64,000 bases of DNA. Origin: Desmodesmus armatus. Its lineage: Eukaryota > Chlorophyta > Chlorophyceae > Sphaeropleales > Scenedesmaceae. Below, piece after piece: positions 1 to 11,455 of the stretch. Location of the stretch: positions 1 to 64,000 of the forward strand of contig VIIQ02000228.1 of assembly GCA_007449985.2 (NCBI GenBank), written 5' to 3'. The notes beneath the pieces were generated by a model. The model made no database searches. It was not told the origin of the DNA and was given only the letters and a program-made list of their open reading frames with translations. Each line of letters starts with the position of its first letter. Within the stretch, counting starts at the first letter, position 1. The position numbers and the translations under genes are program-made.

Positions 1-1336
1 CAGAGGAAAATCCACCAGTGGCGCACACCTAGGGACAAAAGTTGTGCTCAATGTGACTGACACAGTAGCACTCACAAGCTAGAACATCAGCTTTGTCATC
101 AGTACCCACCACCACACAGCTGAAGAGGTGCACTACCAGAGCAGTTGCATGACAGGCTCTGCCAATCACTGCAACCATCAATGCATGCAAGTGCAACCCT
201 GGGGGTGACCCCCTCAAAAAGTGCCTGAAATTGCAAGGTGATTTTGACCCCCACACCCTTCAGTCCAGGCTGCAGCCACAAGAATGGATGCTGCAGATAG
301 CCCCACCAGCTGCATGTATGCCTCACCCCCAGCCCATCCCCCTGTCCCCCAAAGCCATGTGCAGCTTCAGCACAGAGAAGGCCACCTGGCAGCCAGCACC
401 CCTGAAAGCAAGTGGCAATTTCACCTCTGGAACACACACACAACAGGCCACAGGCTGGTGGAAGCTGAGCAGCACCCCAAGGCTCCCACCACCCCATCAT
501 AAGGAAGGTATAGGCAGAGGAGCTAGGTGCTTGGTGCTGGTGCGGCGTGCGGCTAAGGCTAAGGCTGGGCGCGCGCGTGGCATCAACCGGGTGGGGGAGG
601 GTAGTCTCGATCGCCGGCTGCACGCACCACAAAACACCGCGCTGACCACCTTGGCCAACGCACAACAGTAGTGCAATGGGAAAGCTGAGAAACGTTCAAA
701 TACCGAACATCAACGGAAACTGCTGCTGTCTTGGGGTGACAGGGAATTTGTGTCGGTCGTAAAAACTTTTGTCCCTAAGTGTGCGCCACACCCAGCCCCC
801 CGGCACCCCAAACCCCTGCCGCCGCCCATTGCTGCCACCAACCCCTGTGGGTAAGCTGTTGGTGCCAATCAGTAGCAGGTGCAGTGGTCTTATTTATGAA
901 TGTAAAACTGCTTGTCTTTGTTGCTGTTGCAGCTGGCAGCTTTTTATTTCAACTTGGCTGACCCCCCACAGTGCACCCCTAAAACCTGCATTTTGCTTGT
1001 AGTATCTCACAAAGCAGCAGCAGCACAGCTACAAAGAGTGATAGGAAGCAGCACAGTGGGGAGCATCAGAAGCACACATGTGACAGCCTCAAGGGTTGTT
1101 GGTGGCTTTACCACTGGCAGAAGAAAACAGTCGCCCCGTGCGCCCATGTCACCCACCAAGATGGTCAAAAAGTGGCCAAAATCGAACATGCTTGCAATCA
1201 ATCCAGCCACTCACAGGGGGAAGCCAGCACACCCATCACATCATGAGGGACAACAGCAGGCATTTACCAACAGCAGGGTGCTGCCCCACCTCAGATGCAA
1301 GCACACCTTGCAGGGACCAATGAGGAAAATCCACCA

Positions 1337-2112
1337 GTGGCGCACACCTAGGGACAAAAGTTTGTGCTCAATGTGACTGACACAGTAGCACTCACAAGCT
1401 AGAACATCAGCTTTGTCATCAGTACCCACCACCACACAGCTGAAGAGGTGCACTACCAGAGCAGTTGCATGACAGGCTCTGCCAATCACTGCAACCATCA
1501 ATGCATGCAAGTGCAACCCTGGGGGTGACCCCCTCAAAAAGTGCCTGAAATTGCAAGGTGATTTTGACCCCCACACCCTTCAGTCCAGGCTGCAGCCACA
1601 AGAATGGATGCTGCAGATAGCCCCACCAGCTGCATGTATGCCTCACCCCCAGCCCATCCCCCTGTCCCCCAAAGCCATGTGCAGCTTCAGCACAGAGAAG
1701 GCCAACCTGGCAGCCAGCACCCCTGAAAGCAAGTGGCAATTTCACCTCTGGAACACACACACAACAGGCCACAGGCTGGTGGAAGCTGAGCAGGCACCCC
1801 AAGGCTCCCACCACCCCATCAATAAGGAAGGTATAGGCAGAGGAGCTAGGTGCTTGGTGCTGGTGCGGCGTGCGGCTAAGGCTAAGGCTGGGCGCGCGCG
1901 TGGCATCAACCGGGTGGGGGAGGGTAGTCTCGATCGCCGGCTGCACGCACCACAAAACACCGCGCTGACCACCTTGGCCAACGCACAACAGTAGTGCAAT
2001 GGGAAAGCTGAGAAACGTTCAAATACCGAACATCAACGGAAACTGCTGCTGTCTTGGGGTGACAGGGAATTTGTGTCGGTCGTAAAAACTTTTGTCCCTA
2101 AGTGTGCGCCAC
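1337..2112. mobile_element. 776-bp module with 27-bp terminal inverted repeats (representative copy)
   Basis: The module is bounded by inverted repeats at 1337-1363 (beginning GTGGCGCACACCTAGGGACA) and 2086-2112, which match at 26 of 27 positions. Sister copies lie at 18-789, 2660-3435, 3983-4757 and 5305-6080. Inside the inverted repeat the pattern TA-GGGACAAAAG ... CTTTTGTCCC-TA could be read as a short-TIR element with a TA target duplication, as in Tc1/mariner-type MITEs, but the similarity continues outward past the TA, so the true ends are uncertain. No transposase is encoded. It could equally be an ordinary part of the satellite unit that happens to have inverted ends. Confidence 0.5.
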
Positions 2113-5100
2113 ACCCAGCCCCCCGGCACCCCAAACCCCTGCCGCCGCCCATTGCTGCCACCAACCCCTGTGGGTAAGCTGTTGGTGCCAATCAGTAGCA
2201 GGTGCAGTGGTCTTATTTATGAATGTAAAACTGCTTGTCTTTGTTGCTGTTGCAGCTGGCAGCTTTTTACCTCAACTTGGCTGACCCCCCACAGTGCACC
2301 CCTAAAACCTGCATTTTGCTTGTAGTATCTCACAAAGCAGCAGCAGCACAGCTACAAAGAGTGATAGGAAGCAGCACAGTGGGGAGCATCAGAAGCACAC
2401 ATGTGACAGCCTCAAGGGTTGTTGGTGGCTTTACCACTGGCAGAAGAAAACAGTCGCCCCGTGCGCCCATGTCACCCACCAAGATGGTCAAAAAGTGGCC
2501 AAAATCGAACATGCTTGCAATCAATCCAGCCACTCACAGGGGGAAGCCAGCACACCCATCACACCATGAGGGACAACAGCAGGCATTTACCAACAGCAGG
2601 GTGCTGCCCCACCTCAGATGCAAGCACACCTTGCAGGGACCAATGAGGAAAATCCACCAGTGGCGCACACCTAGGGACAAAAGTTTGTGCTCAATGTGAC
2701 TGACACAGTAGCACTCACAAGCTAGAACATCAGCTTTGTCATCAGTACCCACCACCACACAGCTGAAGAGGTGCACTACCAGAGCAGTTGCATGACAGGC
2801 TCTGCCAATCACTGCAACCATCAATGCATGCAAGTGCAACCCTGGGGGTGACCCCCTCAAAAAGTGCCTGAAATTGCAAGGTGATTTTGACCCCCACACC
2901 CTTCAGTCCAGGCTGCAGCCACAAGAATGGATGCTGCAGATAGCCCCACCAGCTGCATGTATGCCTCACCCCCAGCCCATCCCCCTGTCCCCCAAAGCCA
3001 TGTGCAGCTTCAGCACAGAGAAGGCCAACCTGGCAGCCAGCACCCCTGAAAGCAAGTGGCAATTTCACCTCTGGAACACACACACAACAGGCCACAGGCT
3101 GGTGGAAGCTGAGCAGGCACCCCAAGGCTCCCACCACCCCATCAATAAGGAAGGTATAGGCAGAGGAGCTAGGTGCTTGGTGCTGGTGCGGCGTGCGGCT
3201 AAGGCTAAGGCTGGGCGCGCGCGTGGCATCAACCGGGTGGGGGAGGGTAGTCTCGATCGCCGGCTGCACGCACCACAAAACACCGCGCTGACCACCTTGG
3301 CCAACGCACAACAGTAGTGCAATGGGAAAGCTGAGAAACGTTCAAATACCGAACATCAACGGAAACTGCTGCTGTCTTGGGGTGACAGGGAATTTGTGTC
3401 GGTCGTAAAAACTTTTGTCCCTAAGTGTGCGCCACACCCAGCCCCCCGGCACCCCAAACCCCTGCCGCCGCCCATTGCTGCCACCAACCCCTGTGGGTAA
3501 GCTGTTGGTGCCAATCAGTAGCAGGTGCAGTGGTCTTATTTATGAATGTAAAACTGCTTGTCTTTGTTGCTGTTGCAGCTGGCAGCTTTTTACCTCAACT
3601 TGGCTGACCCCCCACAGTGCACCCCTAAAACCTGCATTTTGCTTGTAGTATCTCACAAAGCAGCAGCAGCACAGCTACAAAGAGTGATAGGAAGCAGCAC
3701 AGTGGGGAGCATCAGAAGCACACATGTGACAGCCTCAAGGGTTGTTGGTGGCTTTACCACTGGCAGAAGAAAACAGTCGCCCCGTGCGCCCATGTCACCC
3801 ACCAAGATGGTCAAAAAGTGGCCAAAATCGAACATGCTTGCAATCAATCCAGCCACTCACAGGGGGAAGCCAGCACACCCATCACACCATGAGGGACAAC
3901 AGCAGGCATTTACCAACAGCAGGGTGCTGCCCCACCTCAGATGCAAGCACACCTTGCAGGGACCAATGAGGAAAATCCACCAGTGGCGCACACCTAGGGA
4001 CAAAAGTTTGTGCTCAATGTGACTGACACAGTAGCACTCACAAGCTAGAACATCAGCTTTGTCATCAGTACCCACCACCACACAGCTGAAGAGGTGCACT
4101 ACCAGAGCAGTTGCATGACAGGCTCTGCCAATCACTGCAACCATCAATGCATGCAAGTGCAACCCTGGGGGTGACCCCCTCAAAAAGTGCCTGAAATTGC
4201 AAGGTGATTTTGACCCCCACACCCTTCAGTCCAGGCTGCAGCCACAAGAATGGATGCTGCAGATAGCCCCACCAGCTGCATGTATGCCTCACCCCCAGCC
4301 CATCCCCCTGTCCCCCAAAGCCATGTGCAGCTTCAGCACAGAGAAGGCCAACCTGGCAGCCAGCACCCCTGAAAGCAAGTGGCAATTTCACCTCTGGAAC
4401 ACACACACAACAGGCCACAGGCTGGTGGAAGCTGAGCAGGCACCCCAAGGCTCCCACCACCCCATCAATAAGGAAGGTATAGGCAGAGGAGCTAGGTGCT
4501 TGGTGCTGGTGCGGCGTGCGGCTAAGGCTAAGGCTGGCGCGCGCGTGGCATCAACCGGGTGGGGGAGGGTAGTCTCGATCGCCGGCTGCACGCACCACAA
4601 AACACCGCGCTGACCACCTTGGCCAACGCACAACAGTAGTGCAATGGGAAAGCTGAGAAACGTTCAAATACCGAACATCAACGGAAACTGCTGCTGTCTT
4701 GGGGTGACAGGGAATTTGTGTCGGTCGTAAAAACTTTTGTCCCTAAGTGTGCGCCACACCCAGCCCCCCGGCACCCCAAACCCCTGCCGCCGCCCATTGC
4801 TGCCACCAACCCCTGTGGGTAAGCTGTTGGTGCCAATCAGTAGCAGGTGCAGTGGTCTTATTTATGAATGTAAAACTGCTTGTCTTTGTTGCTGTTGCAG
4901 CTGGCAGCTTTTTATTTCAACTTGGCTGACCCCCCACAGTGCACCCCTAAAACCTGCATTTTGCTTGTAGTATCTCACAAAGCAGCAGCAGCACAGCTAC
5001 AAAGAGTGATAGGAAGCAGCACAGTGGGGAGCATCAGAAGCACACATGTGACAGCCTCAAGGGTTGTTGGTGGCTTTACCACTGGCAGAAGAAAACAGTC

Positions 5101-6627
5101 GCCCCGTGCGCCCATGTCACCCACCAAGATGGTCAAAAAGTGGCCAAAATCGAACATGCTTGCAATCAATCCAGCCACTCACAGGGGGAAGCCAGCACAC
5201 CCATCACATCATGAGGGACAACAGCAGGCATTTACCAACAGCAGGGTGCTGCCCCACCTCAGATGCAAGCACACCTTGCAGGGACCAATGAGGAAAATCC
5301 ACCAGTGGCGCACACCTAGGGACAAAAGTTTGTGCTCAATGTGACTGACACAGTAGCACTCACAAGCTAGAACATCAGCTTTGTCATCAGTACCCACCAC
5401 CACACAGCTGAAGAGGTGCACTACCAGAGCAGTTGCATGACAGGCTCTGCCAATCACTGCAACCATCAATGCATGCAAGTGCAACCCTGGGGGTGACCCC
5501 CTCAAAAAGTGCCTGAAATTGCAAGGTGATTTTGACCCCCACACCCTTCAGTCCAGGCTGCAGCCACAAGAATGGATGCTGCAGATAGCCCCACCAGCTG
5601 CATGTATGCCTCACCCCCAGCCCATCCCCCTGTCCCCCAAAGCCATGTGCAGCTTCAGCACAGAGAAGGCCAACCTGGCAGCCAGCACCCCTGAAAGCAA
5701 GTGGCAATTTCACCTCTGGAACACACACACAACAGGCCACAGGCTGGTGGAAGCTGAGCAGGCACCCCAAGGCTCCCACCACCCCATCAATAAGGAAGGT
5801 ATAGGCAGAGGAGCTAGGTGCTTGGTGCTGGTGCGGCGTGCGGCTAAGGCTAAGGCTGGGCGCGCGCGTGGCATCAACCGGGTGGGGGAGGGTAGTCTCG
5901 ATCGCCGGCTGCACGCACCACAAAACACCGCGCTGACCACCTTGGCCAACGCACAACAGTAGTGCAATGGGAAAGCTGAGAAACGTTCAAATACCGAACA
6001 TCAACGGAAACTGCTGCTGTCTTGGGGTGACAGGGAATTTGTGTCGGTCGTAAAAACTTTTGTCCCTAAGTGTGCGCCACACCCAGCCCCCCGGCACCCC
6101 AAACCCCTGCCGCCGCCCATTGCTGCCACCAACCCCTGTGGGTAAGCTGTTGGTGCCAATCAGTAGCAGGTGCAGTGGTCTTATTTATGAATGTAAAACT
6201 GCTTGTCTTTGTTGCTGTTGCAGCTGGCAGCTTTTTATTTCAACTTGGCTGACCCCCCACAGTGCACCCCTAAAACCTGCATTTTGCTTGTAGTATCTCA
6301 CAAAGCAGCAGCAGCACAGCTACAAAGAGTGATAGGAAGCAGCACAGTGGGGAGCATCAGAAGCACACATGTGACAGCCTCAAGGGTTGTTGGTGGCTTT
6401 ACCACTGGCAGAAGAAAACAGTCGCCCCGTGCGCCCATGTCACCCACCAAGATGGTCAAAAAGTGGCCAAAATCGAACATGCTTGCAATCAATCCAGCCA
6501 CTCACAGGGGGAAGCCAGCACACCCATCACATCATGAGGGACAACAGCAGGCATTTACCAACAGCAGGGTGCTGCCCCACCTCAGATGCAAGCACACCTT
6601 GCAGGGACCAATGAGGAAAATCCACCA

Positions 6628-6646
6628 GTGGCGCACAGTGCGCCAC
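6628..6646. other. 19-bp palindromic scar where the 776-bp module is missing
   Basis: In the sixth 1.32-kb unit the module is absent. What remains is GTGGCGCAC-A-GTGCGCCAC, two 9-bp perfect arms around one base. It joins the outer parts of the two terminal inverted repeats seen in the other units. This looks like excision, or a deletion through a hairpin. It could also be the ancestral empty state. Confidence 0.75.
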
Positions 6647-6921
6647 ACCCAGCCCCCCGGCACCCCAAACCCCTGCCGCCGCCATTGCTGCCACCAACCC
6701 CTGTGGGTAAGCTGTTGGTGCCAATCAGTAGCAGGTGCAGTGGTCTTATTTATGAATGTAAAACTGCTTGTCTTTGTTGCTGTTGCAGCTGGCAGCTTTT
6801 TATTTCAACTTGGCTGACCCCCCACAGTGCACCCCTAAAACCTGCATTTTGCTTGTAGTATCTCACAAAGCAGCAGCAGCACAGCTACAAAGAGCGATAG
6901 GAAGCAGCACAGTGGGGAGCA
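6638..6921. repeat. Truncated sixth 1.32-kb unit
   Basis: The sequence matches the part of each unit that follows the 776-bp module (compare about 2104-2390) and then switches abruptly, after GGGAGCATCA, into poly-G satellite. It carries small differences from the other units, such as one C fewer in the GCCGCC stretch, as expected at the edge of an array. Confidence 0.85.
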
Positions 6922-8485
6922 TCACTTTCGAGCTCCAGTATCATCAAATGCAGTGTGGTGTTGATGTGAGAGACTTTGGCAGAGCTGAAGTGATGCAACT
7001 AGGCATGAGCAAGGGGGGGGGGGGAGTACAAATGCTGGCACACGCATAAATATAAAGCATGCAATTAGGCTAGAAGGCCATGTGCTATGCAGGCAATAAC
7101 AGGCTCCAGTACCATCAAATGCAGTGTGGTGTTGATGTAAGAGACTTTGGCAGAGCTGAAGTGATGAAACTAGGCATGAGCAAGGGGTAGGAGGGGGGGG
7201 GGGTTGAAATGCTGTCTCAAGCATTGATACATATGATGCAATTTAGCATGGAGTGCCATGTGCTATGCATTCATCGTCAAGCTCTAGTAGCATCAAATGC
7301 AGTGTGGTGTTGATGTGAAATATTTTGGCAGAGCTGACGTGCTGAAACTAGGCATGAGCGGGCTGGGGGGGGGGGCGTGAAATGCTGGCACAAGCATTAA
7401 TACACAACATGCAATTTAGGCTAGAAAGCCATGTGCTATGCAGGCAATAACAGGCTCCAGTACCATCAAATGTAGTGTGGTGTTGATGTAAGAGACTTTG
7501 GCAGAGCTGAAGTGATGCAACTAGGCATGAGCAAGGGGAGGGGGGGAGTACAAATGCTGGCACACGCATAAATATAAAGCATGCAATTAGGCTAGAAGGC
7601 CATGTGCTATGCAGGCAATAACAGGCTCCAGTACCATCAAATGCAGTGTGGTGTTGATGTAAGAGACTTTGGCAGAGCTGAAGTGATGAAACTAGGCATG
7701 AGCAAGGGGTTGGAGGGGGGGGGGGGTTGAAATGCTGTCTCAAGCATTGATACATATGATGCAATTTAGCATGGAGTGCCATGTGCTATACATTTATTGT
7801 CAAGCTCTGGTAGCATCAAATGCAGTGTGGTGTTAATGTGCAAGACTTTGGCAGAGCTGAAGTGATGAAATTAGGCATGAGCGGGGGGGGGGTGAAATGG
7901 TGGCACAAGCATAAATACACAACATGCAATTAGGATAGCAGGCCATGTGCTATGCAGGCAATAACAAGCTCCAGTACCATCAAATGCAGTGTGGTGTTGA
8001 TGTGAGAGACTTTGGCAGAGCTGAAGTGATGAAACTAGGCATGAGCAAGGGGGAGGGGGGGGGGGGGAGTTGAAATGCTGTCTCAAGCATTGATACATAT
8101 GATGCAATTTAGCATGGAGTGCCATGTGCTATGCATTCATTGTCAAGCTTTAGTAGCATCAAGTGCAGTGTGGTGTTAATTTGACAGACTTTGGCAGAGC
8201 TGAAGTGATGCAACTAGGCATGAGCGGGGTGGGGGGGGGGGGGGGGTATAAATGCTGGCACAAGCATAAATACACAGCATGCAATTAGGCTAGAAGGCCA
8301 TGTGCTATGCAGGCAATAACAGGCTCTTGTACCATGAAATGCAGTGTGGTGTTGATGTGAGAGACTTTGGCAGAGCTGAAGTGATGAAACTAGGCATGAG
8401 CAAGGGGTAGGGGGGGGGGGGGGTTGAAATGCTGTCTCAAGCATTGATACATATGATGCAATTTAGCATGGAGTGCCATGTGCTA

Positions 8486-9990
8486 TGCATTCATTGTCAA
8501 GCTCTAGTAGCATCAAATGCAGTGTGGTGTTGATGTGAAATATTTTGGCAGAGCTGACGTGCTGAAACTAGGCATGAGCGGGCGGGGAGGGGGGGGGGGG
8601 GGTGAAATGGTGACACAAGCATAAATACACAGCATGCAATTAAGGCTAGCAGGCCATGTGCTATGCAGGCAATGACAAGCTCCAGTATCATCAAGTGCAG
8701 TGTGGTGTTAATTTGACAGACTTTGGCAGAGCTGACGTGCTGAAACTAGGCATGAGCGGGGGGGGGGGGGGGGGTGTGTGAAATGCTGGCACATGCATTC
8801 ATACACAGCATGCAATTTAGGCTAGGAGGCCATGTTCTATCCAGGCAATTACAGGCTCCAGTATCATCAACTGCAGTGTGGTGTTCATGTGAGAGACTTT
8901 GGCGGAGCTGATCCTGGGCATGAGCGGGGGGGGGGGGGGGGGGAGGGGAGGGGGGGGGGGGGGATGGCAAAAGGGGGGGGGGGGTGGATATGCTGTGTCC
9001 AGCATCACTACACATCATGCCATTCTAGCGTAGAGTACTATGTGCTATGCATTCACTTTGAAGCTCCAGTATCATCAAATGCAGTGTGGTGTTATTTGAC
9101 AGACTTTGGCAGAGCTGAAGTGCGGAAACTAGGCATGCATTAATACACAGCTTGCAATTTAGGCTAGAAGGCCATGTCCTATCCAGGCAATTACAGGCTC
9201 CAGTATCATCAACTGCAGTGTGGTGTTCATGTGAGAGACTTTGGCGGAGCTGATCCTGGGCATGAGCGGGGGGGGGGGGGGGGGAGGCAAGGGGGGGGGG
9301 GGGGGGATATGCTGTGTCCAGCATCACTACACATCATGCAATTCTAGCGTAGAGTACTATGTGCTATGCATTCACTTTCGAGCTCCAGTATCATCAAATG
9401 CAGTGTGGTGTTACTTGACAGATTTTGGCAGAGCTGAAGTGTTGAAACTAGGCATGAGCAGGGGGAGGGGGGGGGGGGGGTGAAATGGTGACACAAGCAT
9501 AAATACACAGCATGCAATTAAGGCTAGCAGGCCATGTGCTATGCAGGCAATGACAAGCTCCAGTATCATCAAGTGCAGTGTGGTGTTAATTTGACAGACT
9601 TTTGCAGAGCTGAAGTGATGCAACTAGGCATGAGCGGGGGGGGGGGGGGGTGAAATGCTGGCACATGCATTCATACACACCATGCAATTTAGGCTTGAAG
9701 GCCATGTCCTATCCAGGCAATTACAGGCTCCAGTATCATCAACTGCAGTGTGGTGTTCATGTGAGAGACTTTGGCGGAGCTGATCCTGGGCATGAGCGGG
9801 GGGGGGGGGGGGGGGGGAAGGAAGGGGGGGGGGGGATATGCTGTGTCCAGCATCACTACACATCATGCCATTCTAGCGTAGAGTAATATGTGCTATGGAT
9901 TCACTTTCGAGCTCCAGTATCATCAAATGCAGTGTGGTGTTATTTGACAGACTTTGGCAGAGGTGAAGTGATAAAATTAGGCATGAGCGG
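8486..9990 (+). repeat. Higher-order satellite block with double poly-G monomers
   Basis: This block contains monomers reading GGCGGAGCTGATCCTGGGCA, followed by two long G-tracts split by a short GGCAAAAGG- or AGGCAAGG-like spacer, then ATATGCTGTGTCCAGCATCA. The same ordered block recurs at about 11810-13260 and, shortened, at 17040-17770. This shows segmental duplication within the array. Confidence 0.75.
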
Positions 9991-10429
9991 GGGGGGGGGG
10001 GGGGTGAAATGGTGGCACAAGCATAAATACACAACATGCAATTTAGGCTAGCAGGCCATGTGCTATGCCGGCGATTACAAGCTCCAGTACCATCAAATGT
10101 AGTGTGGTGTTGATGTGAGAGACTTTGGCAGAGCTGAAGTGATGCAACTAGGCATGAGCAAGGGGGGGGGGGGGGAGTACAAATGCTGGCACACGCATAA
10201 ATATAAAGCATGCAATTAGGCTAGAAGGCCATGTGCTATGCAGGCAATAACAGGCTCCAGTACCATCAATGCAGTGTGGTGTTGATCTAAGAGACTTTGG
10301 CAGAGCTGAAGTGATGAAACTAGGCATGAGCAAGGGGTAGGAGGGGGGGGTTGAAATGCTGTCTCAAGCATTGATACATATGATGCAATTTAGCATGGAG
10401 TGCCATGTGCTATGCATTCATTGTCAAGC

Positions 10430-11455
10430 TCTGGTAGCATCAAATGCAGTGTGGTGTTAATGTGCAAGACTTTGGCAGAGCTGAAGTGACGAAATTAGGC
10501 ATGAGCGGGGGGGGGGGGTGAAATGGTGGCACAAGCATAAATACACAACATGCAAATTAGGCTAGCAGGCCATGTGCTATGCCGGCAATTACAAGCTCCA
10601 GTACCATCAAATGTAGTGTGGTGTTGATGTGAGAGACTTTGGCAGAGCTGAAGTGATGCAACTAGGCATGAGCAAGGGGGGGGGGGGGAGTACAAATGCT
10701 GGCACACGCATAAATATAAAGCATGCAATTAGGCTAGAAGGCCATGTGCTATGCAGGCAATAACAGGCTCCAGTACCATCAAATGCAGTGTGGTGTTGAT
10801 GTAAGAGACTTTGGCAGAGCTGAAGTGATGAAACTAGGCATGAGCAAGGGGTAGGAGGGGGGGGTTGAAATGCTGTCTCAAGCATTGATACATATGATGC
10901 AATTTAGCATGGAGTGCCATGTGCTATGCATTCATTGTCAAGCTCTGGTAGCATCAAATGCAGTGTGGTGTTAATGTGCAAGACTTTGGCAGAGCTGAAG
11001 TGACGAAATTAGGCATGAGCGGGGGGGGGGGGGGGTGAAATGGTGGCACAAGCATAAATACACAACATGCAAATTAGGCTAGCAGGCCATGTGCTATGCC
11101 GGCAATTACAAGCTCCAGTACCATCAAATGTAGTGTGGTGTTGATGTGAGAGACTTTGGCAGAGCTGAAGTGATGCAACTAGGCATGAGCAAGGGGGGGG
11201 GGGGGAGTACAAATGCTGGCACACGCATAAATATAAAGCATGCAATTAGGCTAGAAGGCCATGTGCTATGCAGGCAATAACAGGCTCCAGTACCATCAAA
11301 TGCAGTGTGGTGTTGATGTAAGAGACTTTGGCAGAGCTGAAGTGATGAAACTAGGCATGAGCAAGGGGTAGGAGGGGGGGGTTGAAATGCTGTCTCAAGC
11401 ATTGATACATATGATGCAATTTAGCATGGAGTGCCATGTGCTATGCATTCATTGT
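10430..11455 (+). repeat. Two tandem copies of a 514-bp (three-monomer) higher-order repeat
   Basis: The marker TGACGAAATT occurs at 10487 and 11001. The sequence between and after the two positions matches almost base for base, apart from G-run length. This points to recent unequal exchange in steps of three monomers. Confidence 0.8.

Larger units (their letters stand above)
1..6921. repeat. Tandem array of 1.32-kb units (five units plus a truncated sixth)
   Basis: The same sequence restarts at about 1, 1321, 2644, 3967, 5289 and 6612, giving a 1323-bp period (1322 where one G is missing near 4537). By eye the units differ at only a handful of bases. The sixth unit lacks the internal 776-bp module and breaks off at about 6921, where the poly-G satellite starts. 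The array runs off the left edge of the window. Open frames recur in each unit only because the units are copies; none resembles a known family, and the frames are broken by single-base indels between units. Such homogeneity implies recent amplification or ongoing homogenisation. Confidence 0.95.

Noticed and set aside
1..6921. Recurrent 60-204-codon open frames in each 1.32-kb unit as a tandem gene family
   Set aside because: They overlap on both strands, break at single-base indels between units, and show no domain or splice logic. They recur because the DNA is copied.
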